Below are positions 1-6,063 of a stretch of DNA of 10,486 bases, piece after piece; the first letter of the stretch is position 1, and every line of letters starts with the position of its first letter. Made by a program: the position numbers and the translations under genes. The notes below the pieces were generated by a model. That model was not told the origin of the DNA. It saw only the letters and a list, made by a program, of their open reading frames with translations, and did not search any database. Source of the DNA: CAYPOY01 sp964412395 (lineage in GTDB: Bacteria; Chloroflexota; Anaerolineae; B4-G1); assembly GCA_964412395.1 (NCBI GenBank), contig CAYPOY010000172.1, positions 1 to 10,486 of the forward strand. Direction: 5' to 3'.

Positions 1-547
1 TGACGTATTCCAGCAACTCCATCGTGTAGGTCAGGTCGCCGGAGGAGTCCTTGAGGCCGACGACGTTCGGCAGGTCGGCCAGGTCCTCGACGACGGTGCG
101 CGGCAGGTAGCGGTCCATCACCTGGGGGATGTTGTAGAGGATGATGGGCAGGTCCACGGTGGTGGCGATGTCGTAGAAGTGTTGGTAGACACCCTTGTCG
201 GAGGGATGAAGGAAGTAGGGGGTGACGATGAGCGCCGCCGACGCGCCGGCCTCTTTGGCGTCGCGGGCCAGGGCGATGGACGCCTGGGTGGACGAAGCGC
301 CGCATCCGGCGATGACCGGCTTGCCGCCCGCCTCCTCCACACCAATCACGACGAGCCGCCGCTGCTCCTCGCGGGTGAGATAGGGGAATTCGCCCGTGGT
401 GCCGCTGGTGACCAGCCCATCCACATCAGGCAGGGCATGGCGGATGAGGCGGCGGTAGGCCTCCTCGTCAACCTCCTCCGTTTTCTTCACGAAGGGAGTG
501 ACGAGGGCGGGGAAGACCCCTTTGAGCCAAGAAAGTTTGACAGGCAT
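1..547 (-). CDS. Dihydrodipicolinate synthase / N-acetylneuraminate lyase family protein (3' end outside window)
   Basis: This is a class I aldolase-type lyase with a (beta/alpha)8 barrel, the DapA/NanA family; such enzymes join or split pyruvate and an aldehyde through a Schiff base in the cytoplasm. The 182 residues present begin MPVKLSWLKGVFPALVTPF. They include the family SGTTGEFPYL loop (Thr50, Thr51), the catalytic Tyr138 in YNIP and the Schiff-base lysine Lys166 in GLKDSSGD. About 110 C-terminal residues lie beyond base 1. The start at 545-547 is supported by a strong AAGGAGG (554-560) six bases upstream. The residue three after YNIP, where true DapA enzymes carry the Arg that binds the substrate carboxylate (SRT in E. 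coli), is Val143 here (QVM). A different lyase or aldolase specificity is therefore more likely than lysine biosynthesis. Family assignment is firm; the substrate is unknown. Confidence 0.95.
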   Translation of the reverse strand, partial: MPVKLSWLKGVFPALVTPFVKKTEEVDEEAYRRLIRHALPDVDGLVTSGTTGEFPYLTREEQRRLVVIGVEEAGGKPVIAGCGASSTQASIALARDAKEAGASAALIVTPYFLHPSDKGVYQHFYDIATTVDLPIILYNIPQVMDRYLPRTVVEDLADLPNVVGLKDSSGDLTYTMELLEYV

Positions 548-553
548 AGGTGA

Positions 554-560
554 CCTCCTT
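554..560 (-). promoter_or_regulatory. Ribosome binding site of the lyase gene
   Basis: AAGGAGG on the minus strand lies six bases before the ATG at 545-547. It is a near-perfect Shine-Dalgarno match and fixes the start codon of the lyase gene. Confidence 0.85.
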
Positions 561-626
561 GATTTTGTGTACCGGGCGCAATCTGCGAGGATGTGAAACG
601 TGTCTTGACCGCCCGCTTGCTACTCG

Positions 627-655
627 ATTCTACCCCATCCCGCCCATCCGTGCAA
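627..655 (-). promoter_or_regulatory. Sigma70-type promoter for the lyase gene
   Basis: On the minus strand, TTGCAC (650-655) and TAGAAT (627-632) are separated by exactly 17 bases. Transcription would start near 620, giving a leader of roughly 70 bases before the AAGGAGG site and the ATG at 547. Four of six bases match the consensus in the -35 box and five of six in the -10 box. No operator-like repeat is evident beside it. The candidate MITE (670-826) sits just upstream, outside the core promoter. Confidence 0.55.
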
Positions 656-669
656 GTCGGTGCGTAACA

Positions 670-826
670 GGGAAAACGTAGCAGTTCTGGAGCTCTCTAA
701 GGCCCTTTAGAGCCGTTCTGCGGCGTTTGGCAAATTCATCAACCCCACCCTCAGCGGCGAGCAGGCCACTAGACGCGCCCTGTGGCCTTCTAAGCGTTTT
801 TGGGTTTCGTTCTGCTACGATTTCCC
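670..826. mobile_element. Candidate 157-bp MITE with terminal inverted repeats and TAACA target duplication
   Basis: The left end reads GGGAAAACGTAGCAG. The right end, read on the minus strand, gives GGGAAATCGTAGCAG, so 14 of 15 terminal bases match as an inverted repeat. Directly outside both ends is TAACA (665-669 and 827-831), a 5-bp direct repeat like a target-site duplication. The interior has two further self-complementary stretches: an imperfect hairpin around 693-712, and AGGCCAC/GTGGCCT arms around 764-788. An open frame of 72 codons runs through it on the minus strand but resembles nothing I know and has no credible start. The parent transposase is not in the window and I cannot name an IS family. 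Confidence 0.55.
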
Positions 827-831
827 TAACA

Positions 832-1021
832 CGGTATCCAGTGGACAAGCCTACCAGGGCGGCGTGAGGTCGCCCCTATTTCGGTCAGAGAATCTGGCCT
901 ATGAACATGGGGGGTCTCAATCGAAAGAGCCGCTATCGCGGCCATCGTGGTACGAGGGTTTCCGCACCCATCCAGGCGGCAGCCCCAGATACGTGGCCGC
1001 TGACGCAGCGGTTGGGGACGG
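832..1021. other. Non-coding or relic stretch, no recognised gene
   Basis: Between the candidate MITE and the promoter at 1038 I find no recognised gene. A 54-codon frame runs from ATG 901 to TAA 1063-1065 on the plus strand (starts MNMGGLNRKSRYRG), but it has no Shine-Dalgarno sequence and no recognisable motif, and other frames are open too. It may be degraded sequence from an older insertion. The last part overlaps the start of the transcription unit described next. Confidence 0.4.
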
Positions 1022-1037
1022 GTGAGAGATTGTGGAT

Positions 1038-1066
1038 TTGTACAGAAGGGTGGGAATGGGTATAAT
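1038..1066 (+). promoter_or_regulatory. Candidate sigma70-type promoter upstream of the TA-like pair
   Basis: TTGTAC (1038-1043) is followed after 17 bases by a perfect TATAAT (1061-1066). Transcription would start near 1073, about 180 bases before the ATG at 1256, and would run through the NACHT relic. The -35 box is weak (TTG only); the -10 box and spacing are strong. It could be the original promoter of the NACHT gene whose fragment follows, now driving the downstream small genes. That link is inference. Confidence 0.4.
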
Positions 1067-1072
1067 AACAAT

Positions 1073-1246
1073 GAGAGCCTCGCATCTCGTGCCCTTGTTC
1101 GTGCCGAAGAAGACCCGATGCAGCCAATTCCCGTGGTGTTCAATCTCTCTTCGTGGGCAGAGAAAAGGCAACCCATCGCTGAGTGGCTTGTGGACGAACT
1201 CAACACCAAGTACAACATCCCCAAGAAGATCGCCCGTACAAGGATT
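1073..1246 (+). pseudogene. NACHT ATPase gene fragment (internal piece, no Walker motifs)
   Basis: The plus-strand frame encodes ESLASRALVRAEEDP followed by PIPVVFNLSSWAEKRQ and then a stretch ending near NIPKKIARTRIG. This is the characteristic segment of cyanobacterial and Chloroflexota NACHT proteins that lies between the Walker A lysine (followed by LLxLAR-LLxRAEEDP) and the Walker B DGLDEV motif. Both flanking ATPase motifs are missing: the frame has no GxxxGKT upstream and leads directly into the ATG of the next gene. It is not the same subfamily as the intact NACHT gene at 7423, whose equivalent segment reads VPVLVRLFRYDGTP. It is therefore a relic of another STAND gene. It is in frame with the downstream CDS (a GTG at 1022 would give one 187-codon frame), but a fusion protein is unlikely. 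Confidence 0.8.
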
Positions 1247-1255
1247 GGGGTTATA

Positions 1256-1585
1256 ATGGCGACACATTTCCACTGTCCATACCTGGACACTGAAGTCGAA
1301 CTGACTGACGAGCGGGAACGGCACATCGCCGAGCGGCATCCCGACCTGCTTCCTGAACATCGCCAGCGCATCGCCGACACCCTGGCTGCTCCAGACCAGG
1401 TACGCCGCAGCGTGCGTTTCGCCAGCGCCCGGCTGTTCACCCACTGGTTCGAGTCCGTTCGTGGCGGTAAACACGTCGTCGTGGTCGTCGTCAGCGAATC
1501 CGCCCCCGGTGGCCGCCATTGGGTCATCACGGCGTACATTGCCCGAAAGCTAGCAAAAGGAGAGATCGAATGGAAAAGAGACTGA
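1256..1585 (+). CDS. Small PBECR-like (RelE/Barnase-EndoU-ColicinE5/D fold) putative nuclease, toxin-like
   Basis: The product is 109 residues. The core LTDERERHIAERHPDLLPEH, followed by a helix with I..TLAAPDQVRRS, a strand around LFTHWFESV, a run of valines (HVVVVVVSE) and HWVITAYIARKL, matches the pattern of PBECR-type proteins and similar small proteins in phage polyvalent proteins and mobile islands. His23, Arg27, His28 and Arg51 are candidate active-site residues by position; I cannot prove activity. ATG 1256 is chosen because homology begins there and GGGG (1247-1250) lies upstream; the longer GTG start at 1022 would add the NACHT relic. The 3' end overlaps the DUF2283 gene by 16 bases, so the two are co-translated, as in toxin-antitoxin pairs. 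Family call is moderate, toxin role is inference. Confidence 0.65.
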   Translation: MATHFHCPYLDTEVELTDERERHIAERHPDLLPEHRQRIADTLAAPDQVRRSVRFASARLFTHWFESVRGGKHVVVVVVSESAPGGRHWVITAYIARKLAKGEIEWKRD

Positions 1586-1803
1586 TCTTCAAGTATGATC
1601 GCGCGGTAGATATCCTGTATATTGACAAGACTCCTCCCTATCCAGAACAAGAGACAGAAGAACTCGGTGATGACGTGATCGCCCGGCTCAACCCGAGTAC
1701 CGGTGAGATAGAGAACCTGGAGGTGCTGTTTTTCTCCACCCGCCTCCTGCGCGACGATCTATTTGAACTGCCGGTCGCAGCGGACCTGCGCGTAGCAGCC
1801 TGA
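1570..1803 (+). CDS. DUF2283 family protein, putative antitoxin partner
   Basis: The product is 77 residues, starting MEKRLIFKYDRAVDILYIDK. DUF2283 proteins share the pattern YD..aD.LYI at the N-terminus, then EE.gDdVI..ln..tGeI..leIl; here EELGDDVIARLNPSTGEIENLEVL fits it in two parts (residues about 33-56). The small fold is beta-rich and has no catalytic motif. The start at 1570 is supported by AAAAGGAG (1555-1562) seven bases upstream; an upstream GTG at 1519 in the same frame has no such site. The gene overlaps the end of the PBECR-like gene by 16 bases. DUF2283 genes commonly sit beside small toxin-like genes such as DUF4258, so a neutralising partner is the best guess. Biochemical function is not known to me. 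Confidence 0.8.
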   Translation: MEKRLIFKYDRAVDILYIDKTPPYPEQETEELGDDVIARLNPSTGEIENLEVLFFSTRLLRDDLFELPVAADLRVAA

Positions 1804-1815
1804 CTGGTTACACAA

Positions 1816-1905
1816 GTGAACCCCATCAACCAATCCGAAATCAACGCCATCCTCTGGCGGGCCTGCGACACCTTCCGTGGCACCGTTGACCCCGCCAACT
1901 GCTAA
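1816..1905 (+). pseudogene. hsdM: hsdM 5' remnant (type I restriction-modification methylase, N-terminal helical domain)
   Basis: From GTG 1816 the frame encodes MNPINQSEINAILWRACDTF and then RGTVDPANC before TAA (1903-1905). This is the opening of the HsdM N-terminal domain, where ILWRACDTFRGTVDP is strongly conserved and is normally followed by YKDYIL. After the stop the same frame continues ILGLV, the next expected HsdM residues. The break therefore looks like a small deletion within the YKDY codons, after which similarity ends. No methylase core, hsdS or hsdR is present. It is a dead 5' fragment of a type I system, lying between the TA-like pair and the type IIG gene. Confidence 0.85.
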
Positions 1906-2017
1906 ATCCTGGGCCTGGTTTGTCCAGGCAACACGCAAGATCACGGAGCACGATTTCGGAATCTTGACCAACAGCAAGCTACGAGTTGAACTAAGAGCTT
2001 TCATCACAAAGGGATAA
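1877..2017 (+). other. Short open frame of 46 codons, possibly a relic C-terminus
   Basis: In the frame one base ahead of the hsdM relic, an open stretch ends at TAA 2015-2017 and encodes SWAWFVQATRKITEHDFGIL followed by TNSKLRVELRAFITKG. The composition looks protein-like, unlike random sequence, but there is no ribosome site at the only upstream starts and I do not recognise the family. It may be the tail of a lost gene joined to the hsdM piece, or chance. The type IIG gene starts 11 bases later. Confidence 0.25.
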
Positions 2018-2028
2018 ACGAGGATACT

Positions 2029-5000
2029 ATGTCCAGGACTCGCCAACTCGCTCTGCCCCTGGAAACCCACTGCAACCATTACCTCTTCTCCGACCATTTC
2101 CTCAACCAGGTGTTGCCTGGGCAACACGTATGGCGCGAGTCTGCAGTAGAGGCCAGGCAGGCCCTGGACGCCATCATCGGGTTGTACTCACAGTTGGAGG
2201 ACGCACTGCCCCACTACAACGAGGCCCAGGCGGAGGAGCACTGGATTCGGCCAGTGCTGGACATCCTGGGCCACGTCTACGAGGTGCAGCCGCCGCTGGC
2301 CGGGGCGCTTGGCACGCCCGACTACGCTTTCTTCGCCGACGAGGAAGCCAGGCAGGCGGCCACGCCCACCCTGGGCAAGACGGAGTACTGGGAGACCGCC
2401 CTGGCCGTGGGCGACGCCAAGCGCTGGGACCGTCCCCTCGACAAGCGCCTCCTGAACGGCGCACCCGACGCCTTCACCAACGCCAACCCCTGTTACCAGA
2501 TTGACTACTACCTGCGGCGGACGGGGTGTGCCTGGGGAATCGTCTCCAATGGACGGCGGTGGCGGCTCTATCACCGTGACACCAGCGTCCTCCTGGACCA
2601 CTTTTACGAGGTTGACCTGGCTCAACTGATCGAGCAGGGCGACCTGGACGCCTTCCGCTACTTCTATCTCTTCTTCCGCGCCGCAGCCTTCCGTCCCGAC
2701 GCCGAGGGCCGCTGCTGGCTGGACGAGGTGCTGGATCAGAGCGCGGCCTACGCCGTGCACGTCGGTGACGAACTCAAGGGGCGGGTCTACGAGGCGTTGA
2801 GGCTGCTGGCCCAGGGCTTCCTCGATTACCCGGTTGACGATCCCGAACAGGCCCTTGACCCTACCACCGACCTGGACAGTGTCCACGACGGGTGCCTGAT
2901 CCTGCTGTATCGCCTGTTGTTCCTGCTGTACGCCGAGAGTCGGAACCTGTTACCTCTGGACAACTACAGCTACGCCGGGCAGTACAGCCTGAAGGCAATC
3001 AAGGAAGACATCGCCCACAAACTGGACGGCGGCATAACCTACCTGGCGGAGAAGGCCACGATCTGGGACGACCTGCGCACCCTGTTCGAGATCATCTACA
3101 GCGGGCAGGAAGCACTGGGCGTACCGGCCTACGATGGCCGGTTGTTCGATCCGAACCGGTATCCCTTCCTGGAGGGCCGCACCATCGGCGACAGATACCT
3201 GGCCCAGGCGATTGACCTGCTGGCACGTGCCGAGGCCGGACCGGGCCAGGGCCTCAGTTTCGTGGACTACCGTGATCTCTCCATCCGCCATCTGGGTTCC
3301 ATCTACGAGGGATTGCTGGAGTACCGGCTGGCCCACGCCGCCGAGGAGATGGCCGTCGTCAGGCGGGGCAAGAGGGAGGAGATTGTCCCCTTGTCGGAAA
3401 TAGAGAAACCGGGTTTTTTCCGAAAAACCCGGTTTCTGGAGCGCATTCCCTCCGGACAGGTGTACCTGGTCACCGACCGGGGGGAGCGGAAGGCGACGGG
3501 CAGTTACTATACCCCCGACTACATCGTCAAGTACATCGTGGAGCAGACGTTGGGGCCGCTGGCCGACGCCCAGGCGGAGGCGGTCGAGAAAGAGATCGCG
3601 GTGCTGAAGGCGAAGAACAAGGGCGCGGCGCGGCGCACGAAGGCTTACAAAGAGGAACTGGCCCGCCTGCAGAACAGCTTCGCCGACCGGGTGCTGGCCT
3701 TGAACACGCTCGATCCGGCGATGGGCAGCGGGCACTTCCTGGTCGAGGCGACCGACTACCTGGCGCGACGCATCGTCGAGGCGGGGGTGGTGACAGAAGC
3801 ACTGGCAGATGGCGACGAGGAGAGTGAACTGAGCTACTGGCGGAGGCGAGTAGTGGAACGCTGTATCTACGGCGTGGACCTGAATCCGCTGGCGATGGAA
3901 TTGGCCAAACTCAGCCTGTGGCTGAAGACGGTCGCCAGGGGGAAGCCGCTCTCTTTCCTGGATCACCACCTGCGCTGTGGCAACTCGCTCATCGGGGCAC
4001 GGGTGGCCGACCTGCAGGCGTTACCGGTGCGGAAAAAGACCCGAAGGGTTTTGGAAACCCTTCGGGTCTCGGAAGTCTCCCAACTGGCGATGTGGGACGA
4101 AAGCGTCTTCACCCAGGATATGTACCGCGTGGTGGGGGCCATGCGCCAGATTCAAGAGTACGAGACGGCCGATTTGGTGAGCGTCAAGGAGAAGGAGCGG
4201 CTGTTTGAGGAGACGGTGGAGCGGGAACGGCGCAAGTGGCGCTCTATCGCTGATCTGTGGACGGCGACCTACTTTGGGCTGGAACTGACGCCGGAACTGT
4301 ACAACGCCTGCGTCCAGCACGTTCAGGGCAAGCCGGTGCTCCTGCAGGCGGCTCAGGCTGAAGAGGTGCTGGATCGCGCGCACGAGATGTGGGAGGAGAA
4401 GCGGTTCTTCCACTGGGAGATCGAGTTCCCGGAGGTGTTCTTAGACGAGCACGGCCGGCACAAGGGGGAGGGGGCGGGGTTCGACGCGGTGGTGGGGAAT
4501 CCACCGTATGTGAACATTGTCCGCCTTGACGCGATGGATGTGTCATTCTACCAAGCGCGATTCGCTACTTTTAGGAATAAATGTGACCTCTATTCGTTTT
4601 TCCTAGAGAAAGGTCTATCCACTGTCAGACGTGACGGTCGCCTTGGTCTTGTTGTTTCAAATACTTGGTTCGCCACCGAGAGTTTTAGCCTTACACGCAA
4701 ACTTCTGTTATCGGATAACTATACTGAACGCATAGCCTTTCCTCCTCCGAAGGCATTCCGCGAAGCCGTCGTAGAAACGGTCATCGCCATCACAGCTCGA
4801 CAGGGATGGGCAGAGAATAAATCTATCGCTGTTGAACGATATGATCCTGGTTCAGGCATCTTCGTTGAGGTTGATAGCTTTCCCTGCAACGTAGTTGCAG
4901 AGAGAGCTGAGAAAACAGCCAACTTTACTCAACCTGCGAAGTATCTTCAAGTTTATTCGTCCATTGAGCATTTCAGCCGACCACTGAGCACGATTGCCTC

Positions 5001-6048
5001 TTTCTCTTTGGGAATCAAGACATCGAACAACTCAGAGTTTGTTCATCCGGAAAAACTCCATCCGGTCGATGTTCCAGTTATTCGTGGAAGGAACATCGAA
5101 CGTTATGGAATACAATTTAATGGCGAATATCTTCATTATGACGTTGATTTGCTGCGATCCAGACATGGGGCACGCCCGCGGGAACGTGAGGCATTTGAAC
5201 GGCCAGAAAAAATCGTGTTGCAAGAAATAGCTGGGGGAAGACTCATCTGTGCGCTTGATAGAACGTCTCTGTTTTGCCTGGATACTGCCAATGTGATTTT
5301 CCTCTCTCCCCAGTCAACCTACAATTTGACGGCATTGATTGCTTTGCTCAATGGTCGTCTGCTAAACTTTTGGTATGGCACACAATATCCTGGATCGCAC
5401 GTCAAACTCAATGAGATTGCGAATCTTCCCATCCGCCGCATCGCCTTCACCACCCCGCCGGAGGAGCGGGAGCGGCTGGTGGGGGAGGCTCTGGACCACG
5501 AAAAGCACGAAATAGCGCGAAAGGCGCGAAACGCGAAAGGAGGTTTCGTGCCTTTCGCGGACTTTCGCCAATTTCGTGGTCCAAACTCCCCCCTTGGCCG
5601 CTGGCTGGACGCCCGCCTGTCGGCCGAGCCCGAGCAATCCGACGTCGTCCACGACCTGCTGGCCCACCTGGCCGGGCGGATGATCGAGATGCACGAGGAG
5701 AAGCAGGCGGAGGTGCGCGGATTCCTCGACTGGCTGGCGGAGTACACCGGGCGGCCGGTTGACGACTGGGCGCTCAAGACAAGCCTACGTCGCTACTACG
5801 AGCATGACTGGGCCGAGATGCAGCGCATCCTCAAGCGCAACCAGCGCAAGCTGCCCAAAGTTGACCTGGACGTGGACGCCTACAAGAACGAGCCCGCCGC
5901 CAGGATCCACGCCGCGTGGGAGACCTCGATGGAGATGCTGCGCCCGCTGTTGGCGCGCATTGAGGCCACCGACCGGCTCATTGACCAGATCGTGTACCAG
6001 TTGTACGGGCTGACAGAAGAGGAAATCGCAGTAGTGGAGGGCCGTTGA
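2029..6048 (+). CDS. Type IIG restriction-modification enzyme (fused PD-(D/E)xK nuclease, Eco57I-type N6-adenine methylase and specificity domain)
   Basis: A single 1339-residue chain that should both cut DNA and methylate adenine at one recognition site. Residues about 60-190 form the nuclease: TPDYAFF (Pro97-Asp98) and VGDAKRW (Asp129, Lys131) give the PD...DxK active site, with SNGRRWRLY nearby. The methylase follows: TGSYYTPDYIV (residues 490-500, motif X), LDPAMGSGHFL (SAM-binding motif I, from about 561), YGVDLNPLAMELAKLSL (motif II) and NPPY at 824-827 (catalytic motif IV). Residues about 830-1140 form a TaqI-C-like target recognition domain (PVIRGRNIERYG; NGRLLNFWY). The C-terminus (DQIVYQLYGLTEEEIAVVEG) is the usual ending of this class. 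ATG 2029 has GAGG five bases upstream. The target domain is AT-rich and three palindromes are inserted in frame (separate entries). PglX of BREX is similar but lacks the N-terminal nuclease and has pgl/brx neighbours. Confidence 0.93.
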   Translation: MSRTRQLALPLETHCNHYLFSDHFLNQVLPGQHVWRESAVEARQALDAIIGLYSQLEDALPHYNEAQAEEHWIRPVLDILGHVYEVQPPLAGALGTPDYAFFADEEARQAATPTLGKTEYWETALAVGDAKRWDRPLDKRLLNGAPDAFTNANPCYQIDYYLRRTGCAWGIVSNGRRWRLYHRDTSVLLDHFYEVDLAQLIEQGDLDAFRYFYLFFRAAAFRPDAEGRCWLDEVLDQSAAYAVHVGDELKGRVYEALRLLAQGFLDYPVDDPEQALDPTTDLDSVHDGCLILLYRLLFLLYAESRNLLPLDNYSYAGQYSLKAIKEDIAHKLDGGITYLAEKATIWDDLRTLFEIIYSGQEALGVPAYDGRLFDPNRYPFLEGRTIGDRYLAQAIDLLARAEAGPGQGLSFVDYRDLSIRHLGSIYEGLLEYRLAHAAEEMAVVRRGKREEIVPLSEIEKPGFFRKTRFLERIPSGQVYLVTDRGERKATGSYYTPDYIVKYIVEQTLGPLADAQAEAVEKEIAVLKAKNKGAARRTKAYKEELARLQNSFADRVLALNTLDPAMGSGHFLVEATDYLARRIVEAGVVTEALADGDEESELSYWRRRVVERCIYGVDLNPLAMELAKLSLWLKTVARGKPLSFLDHHLRCGNSLIGARVADLQALPVRKKTRRVLETLRVSEVSQLAMWDESVFTQDMYRVVGAMRQIQEYETADLVSVKEKERLFEETVERERRKWRSIADLWTATYFGLELTPELYNACVQHVQGKPVLLQAAQAEEVLDRAHEMWEEKRFFHWEIEFPEVFLDEHGRHKGEGAGFDAVVGNPPYVNIVRLDAMDVSFYQARFATFRNKCDLYSFFLEKGLSTVRRDGRLGLVVSNTWFATESFSLTRKLLLSDNYTERIAFPPPKAFREAVVETVIAITARQGWAENKSIAVERYDPGSGIFVEVDSFPCNVVAERAEKTANFTQPAKYLQVYSSIEHFSRPLSTIASFSLGIKTSNNSEFVHPEKLHPVDVPVIRGRNIERYGIQFNGEYLHYDVDLLRSRHGARPREREAFERPEKIVLQEIAGGRLICALDRTSLFCLDTANVIFLSPQSTYNLTALIALLNGRLLNFWYGTQYPGSHVKLNEIANLPIRRIAFTTPPEERERLVGEALDHEKHEIARKARNAKGGFVPFADFRQFRGPNSPLGRWLDARLSAEPEQSDVVHDLLAHLAGRMIEMHEEKQAEVRGFLDWLAEYTGRPVDDWALKTSLRRYYEHDWAEMQRILKRNQRKLPKVDLDVDAYKNEPAARIHAAWETSMEMLRPLLARIEATDRLIDQIVYQLYGLTEEEIAVVEGR
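3404..3437. repeat. Palindromic repeat inserted in frame in the type IIG gene (KPGFFRKTRFL type)
   Basis: AGAAACCGGGTTTTT (3404-3418) and its perfect complement AAAAACCCGGTTTCT (3423-3437) flank the 4-base loop TCCG. The stretch encodes EKPGFFRKTRFLE at residues 459-471, in the loop between the nuclease and methylase parts, and keeps the reading frame. From general knowledge, KPGFFRKTRFL-like peptides occur in unrelated proteins of cyanobacteria and Chloroflexota, which points to a dispersed palindromic element tolerated in linkers. It does not look like a terminator because it lies mid-gene. Confidence 0.85.
4037..4069. repeat. Second in-frame palindromic repeat (ACCCGAAGGGTTT type)
   Basis: AGACCCGAAGGGTTT (4037-4051) and AAACCCTTCGGGTCT (4055-4069) are perfect 15-base inverted arms around TGG. 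The insert encodes KTRRVLETLRVSEV (residues 670-683), between methylase motif II and the NPPY motif, where the family has a variable loop. It differs in sequence from the repeat at 3404, so this is a separate element family. Confidence 0.85.
4500..5440 (+). other. AT-rich target-recognition segment of the type IIG gene (probable module exchange)
   Basis: Composition changes abruptly right after the NPPY codons and reverts near 5440. Bases 4561-4620 contain 22 G/C of 60 and 4681-4740 contain 23 of 60. By contrast 4381-4440 contain 35 of 60 and 5641-5700 contain 41 of 60. The segment corresponds to residues about 826-1138, the specificity-determining part, and uses AT-rich codons (ATA, TTA, AAT, TTT). 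The flanking methylase and C-terminal helical parts use the GC-rich codons of the genome. This pattern fits replacement of the recognition domain by recombination with a foreign relative. Confidence 0.7.
5492..5583. repeat. Third in-frame palindromic element, long imperfect hairpin (CACGAAA type)
   Basis: The outer arms TGGACCACGAAA (5492-5503) and TTTCGTGGTCCA (5572-5583) are perfectly complementary. Inside, CGCGAAAGGC (5516-5525) pairs with GCCTTTCGCG (5550-5559), and CGAAAC (5527-5532) with GTTTCG (5543-5548). The 92-base unit encodes about 31 basic residues (HEKHEIARKARNAKGG...) at residues 1155-1185, just after the specificity domain, without breaking the frame. CACGAA-rich units of this kind are common dispersed intergenic repeats in GC-rich filamentous bacteria. 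Confidence 0.8.
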
Positions 6049-6063
6049 TAGAACTAGGGCAAG

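Noticed and set aside
630..848. 72-codon minus-strand frame within the candidate MITE
   Set aside because: Its ends do not fit the inverted repeats, it overlaps the lyase promoter, and it resembles no transposase or other family.
1022..1585. GTG start at 1022 giving a 187-residue NACHT-piece/PBECR fusion
   Set aside because: The N-terminal part is an internal NACHT segment without Walker motifs and there is no ribosome site at 1022. The -10 box at 1061-1066 would also lie inside the gene. Homology to small nucleases starts at ATG 1256.
826..1650. Long minus-strand frames across 826-1650 (274 and 200 codons)
   Set aside because: They lie opposite the PBECR-like gene and the NACHT relic, have biased composition and no recognisable domain; they are shadows in GC-rich DNA.
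1519..1803. GTG start at 1519 for the DUF2283 gene
   Set aside because: The 17 extra residues are low-quality sequence from the overlapping gene. ATG 1570 has AAAAGGAG at the right distance and matches the family N-terminus.
3404..3437. Rho-independent terminator inside the type IIG gene
   Set aside because: The hairpin is mid-gene, the reading frame continues with conserved methylase motifs, and there is no T-run after the stem.
2188..3969. Minus-strand frames of 232 and 339 codons opposite the type IIG gene
   Set aside because: The plus strand encodes well-defined nuclease and methylase motifs over the same range; the antisense frames have no motif or ribosome site.
2029..6048. BREX PglX
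   Set aside because: The N-terminal PD...DxK nuclease and the lack of brx/pgl neighbours favour type IIG.
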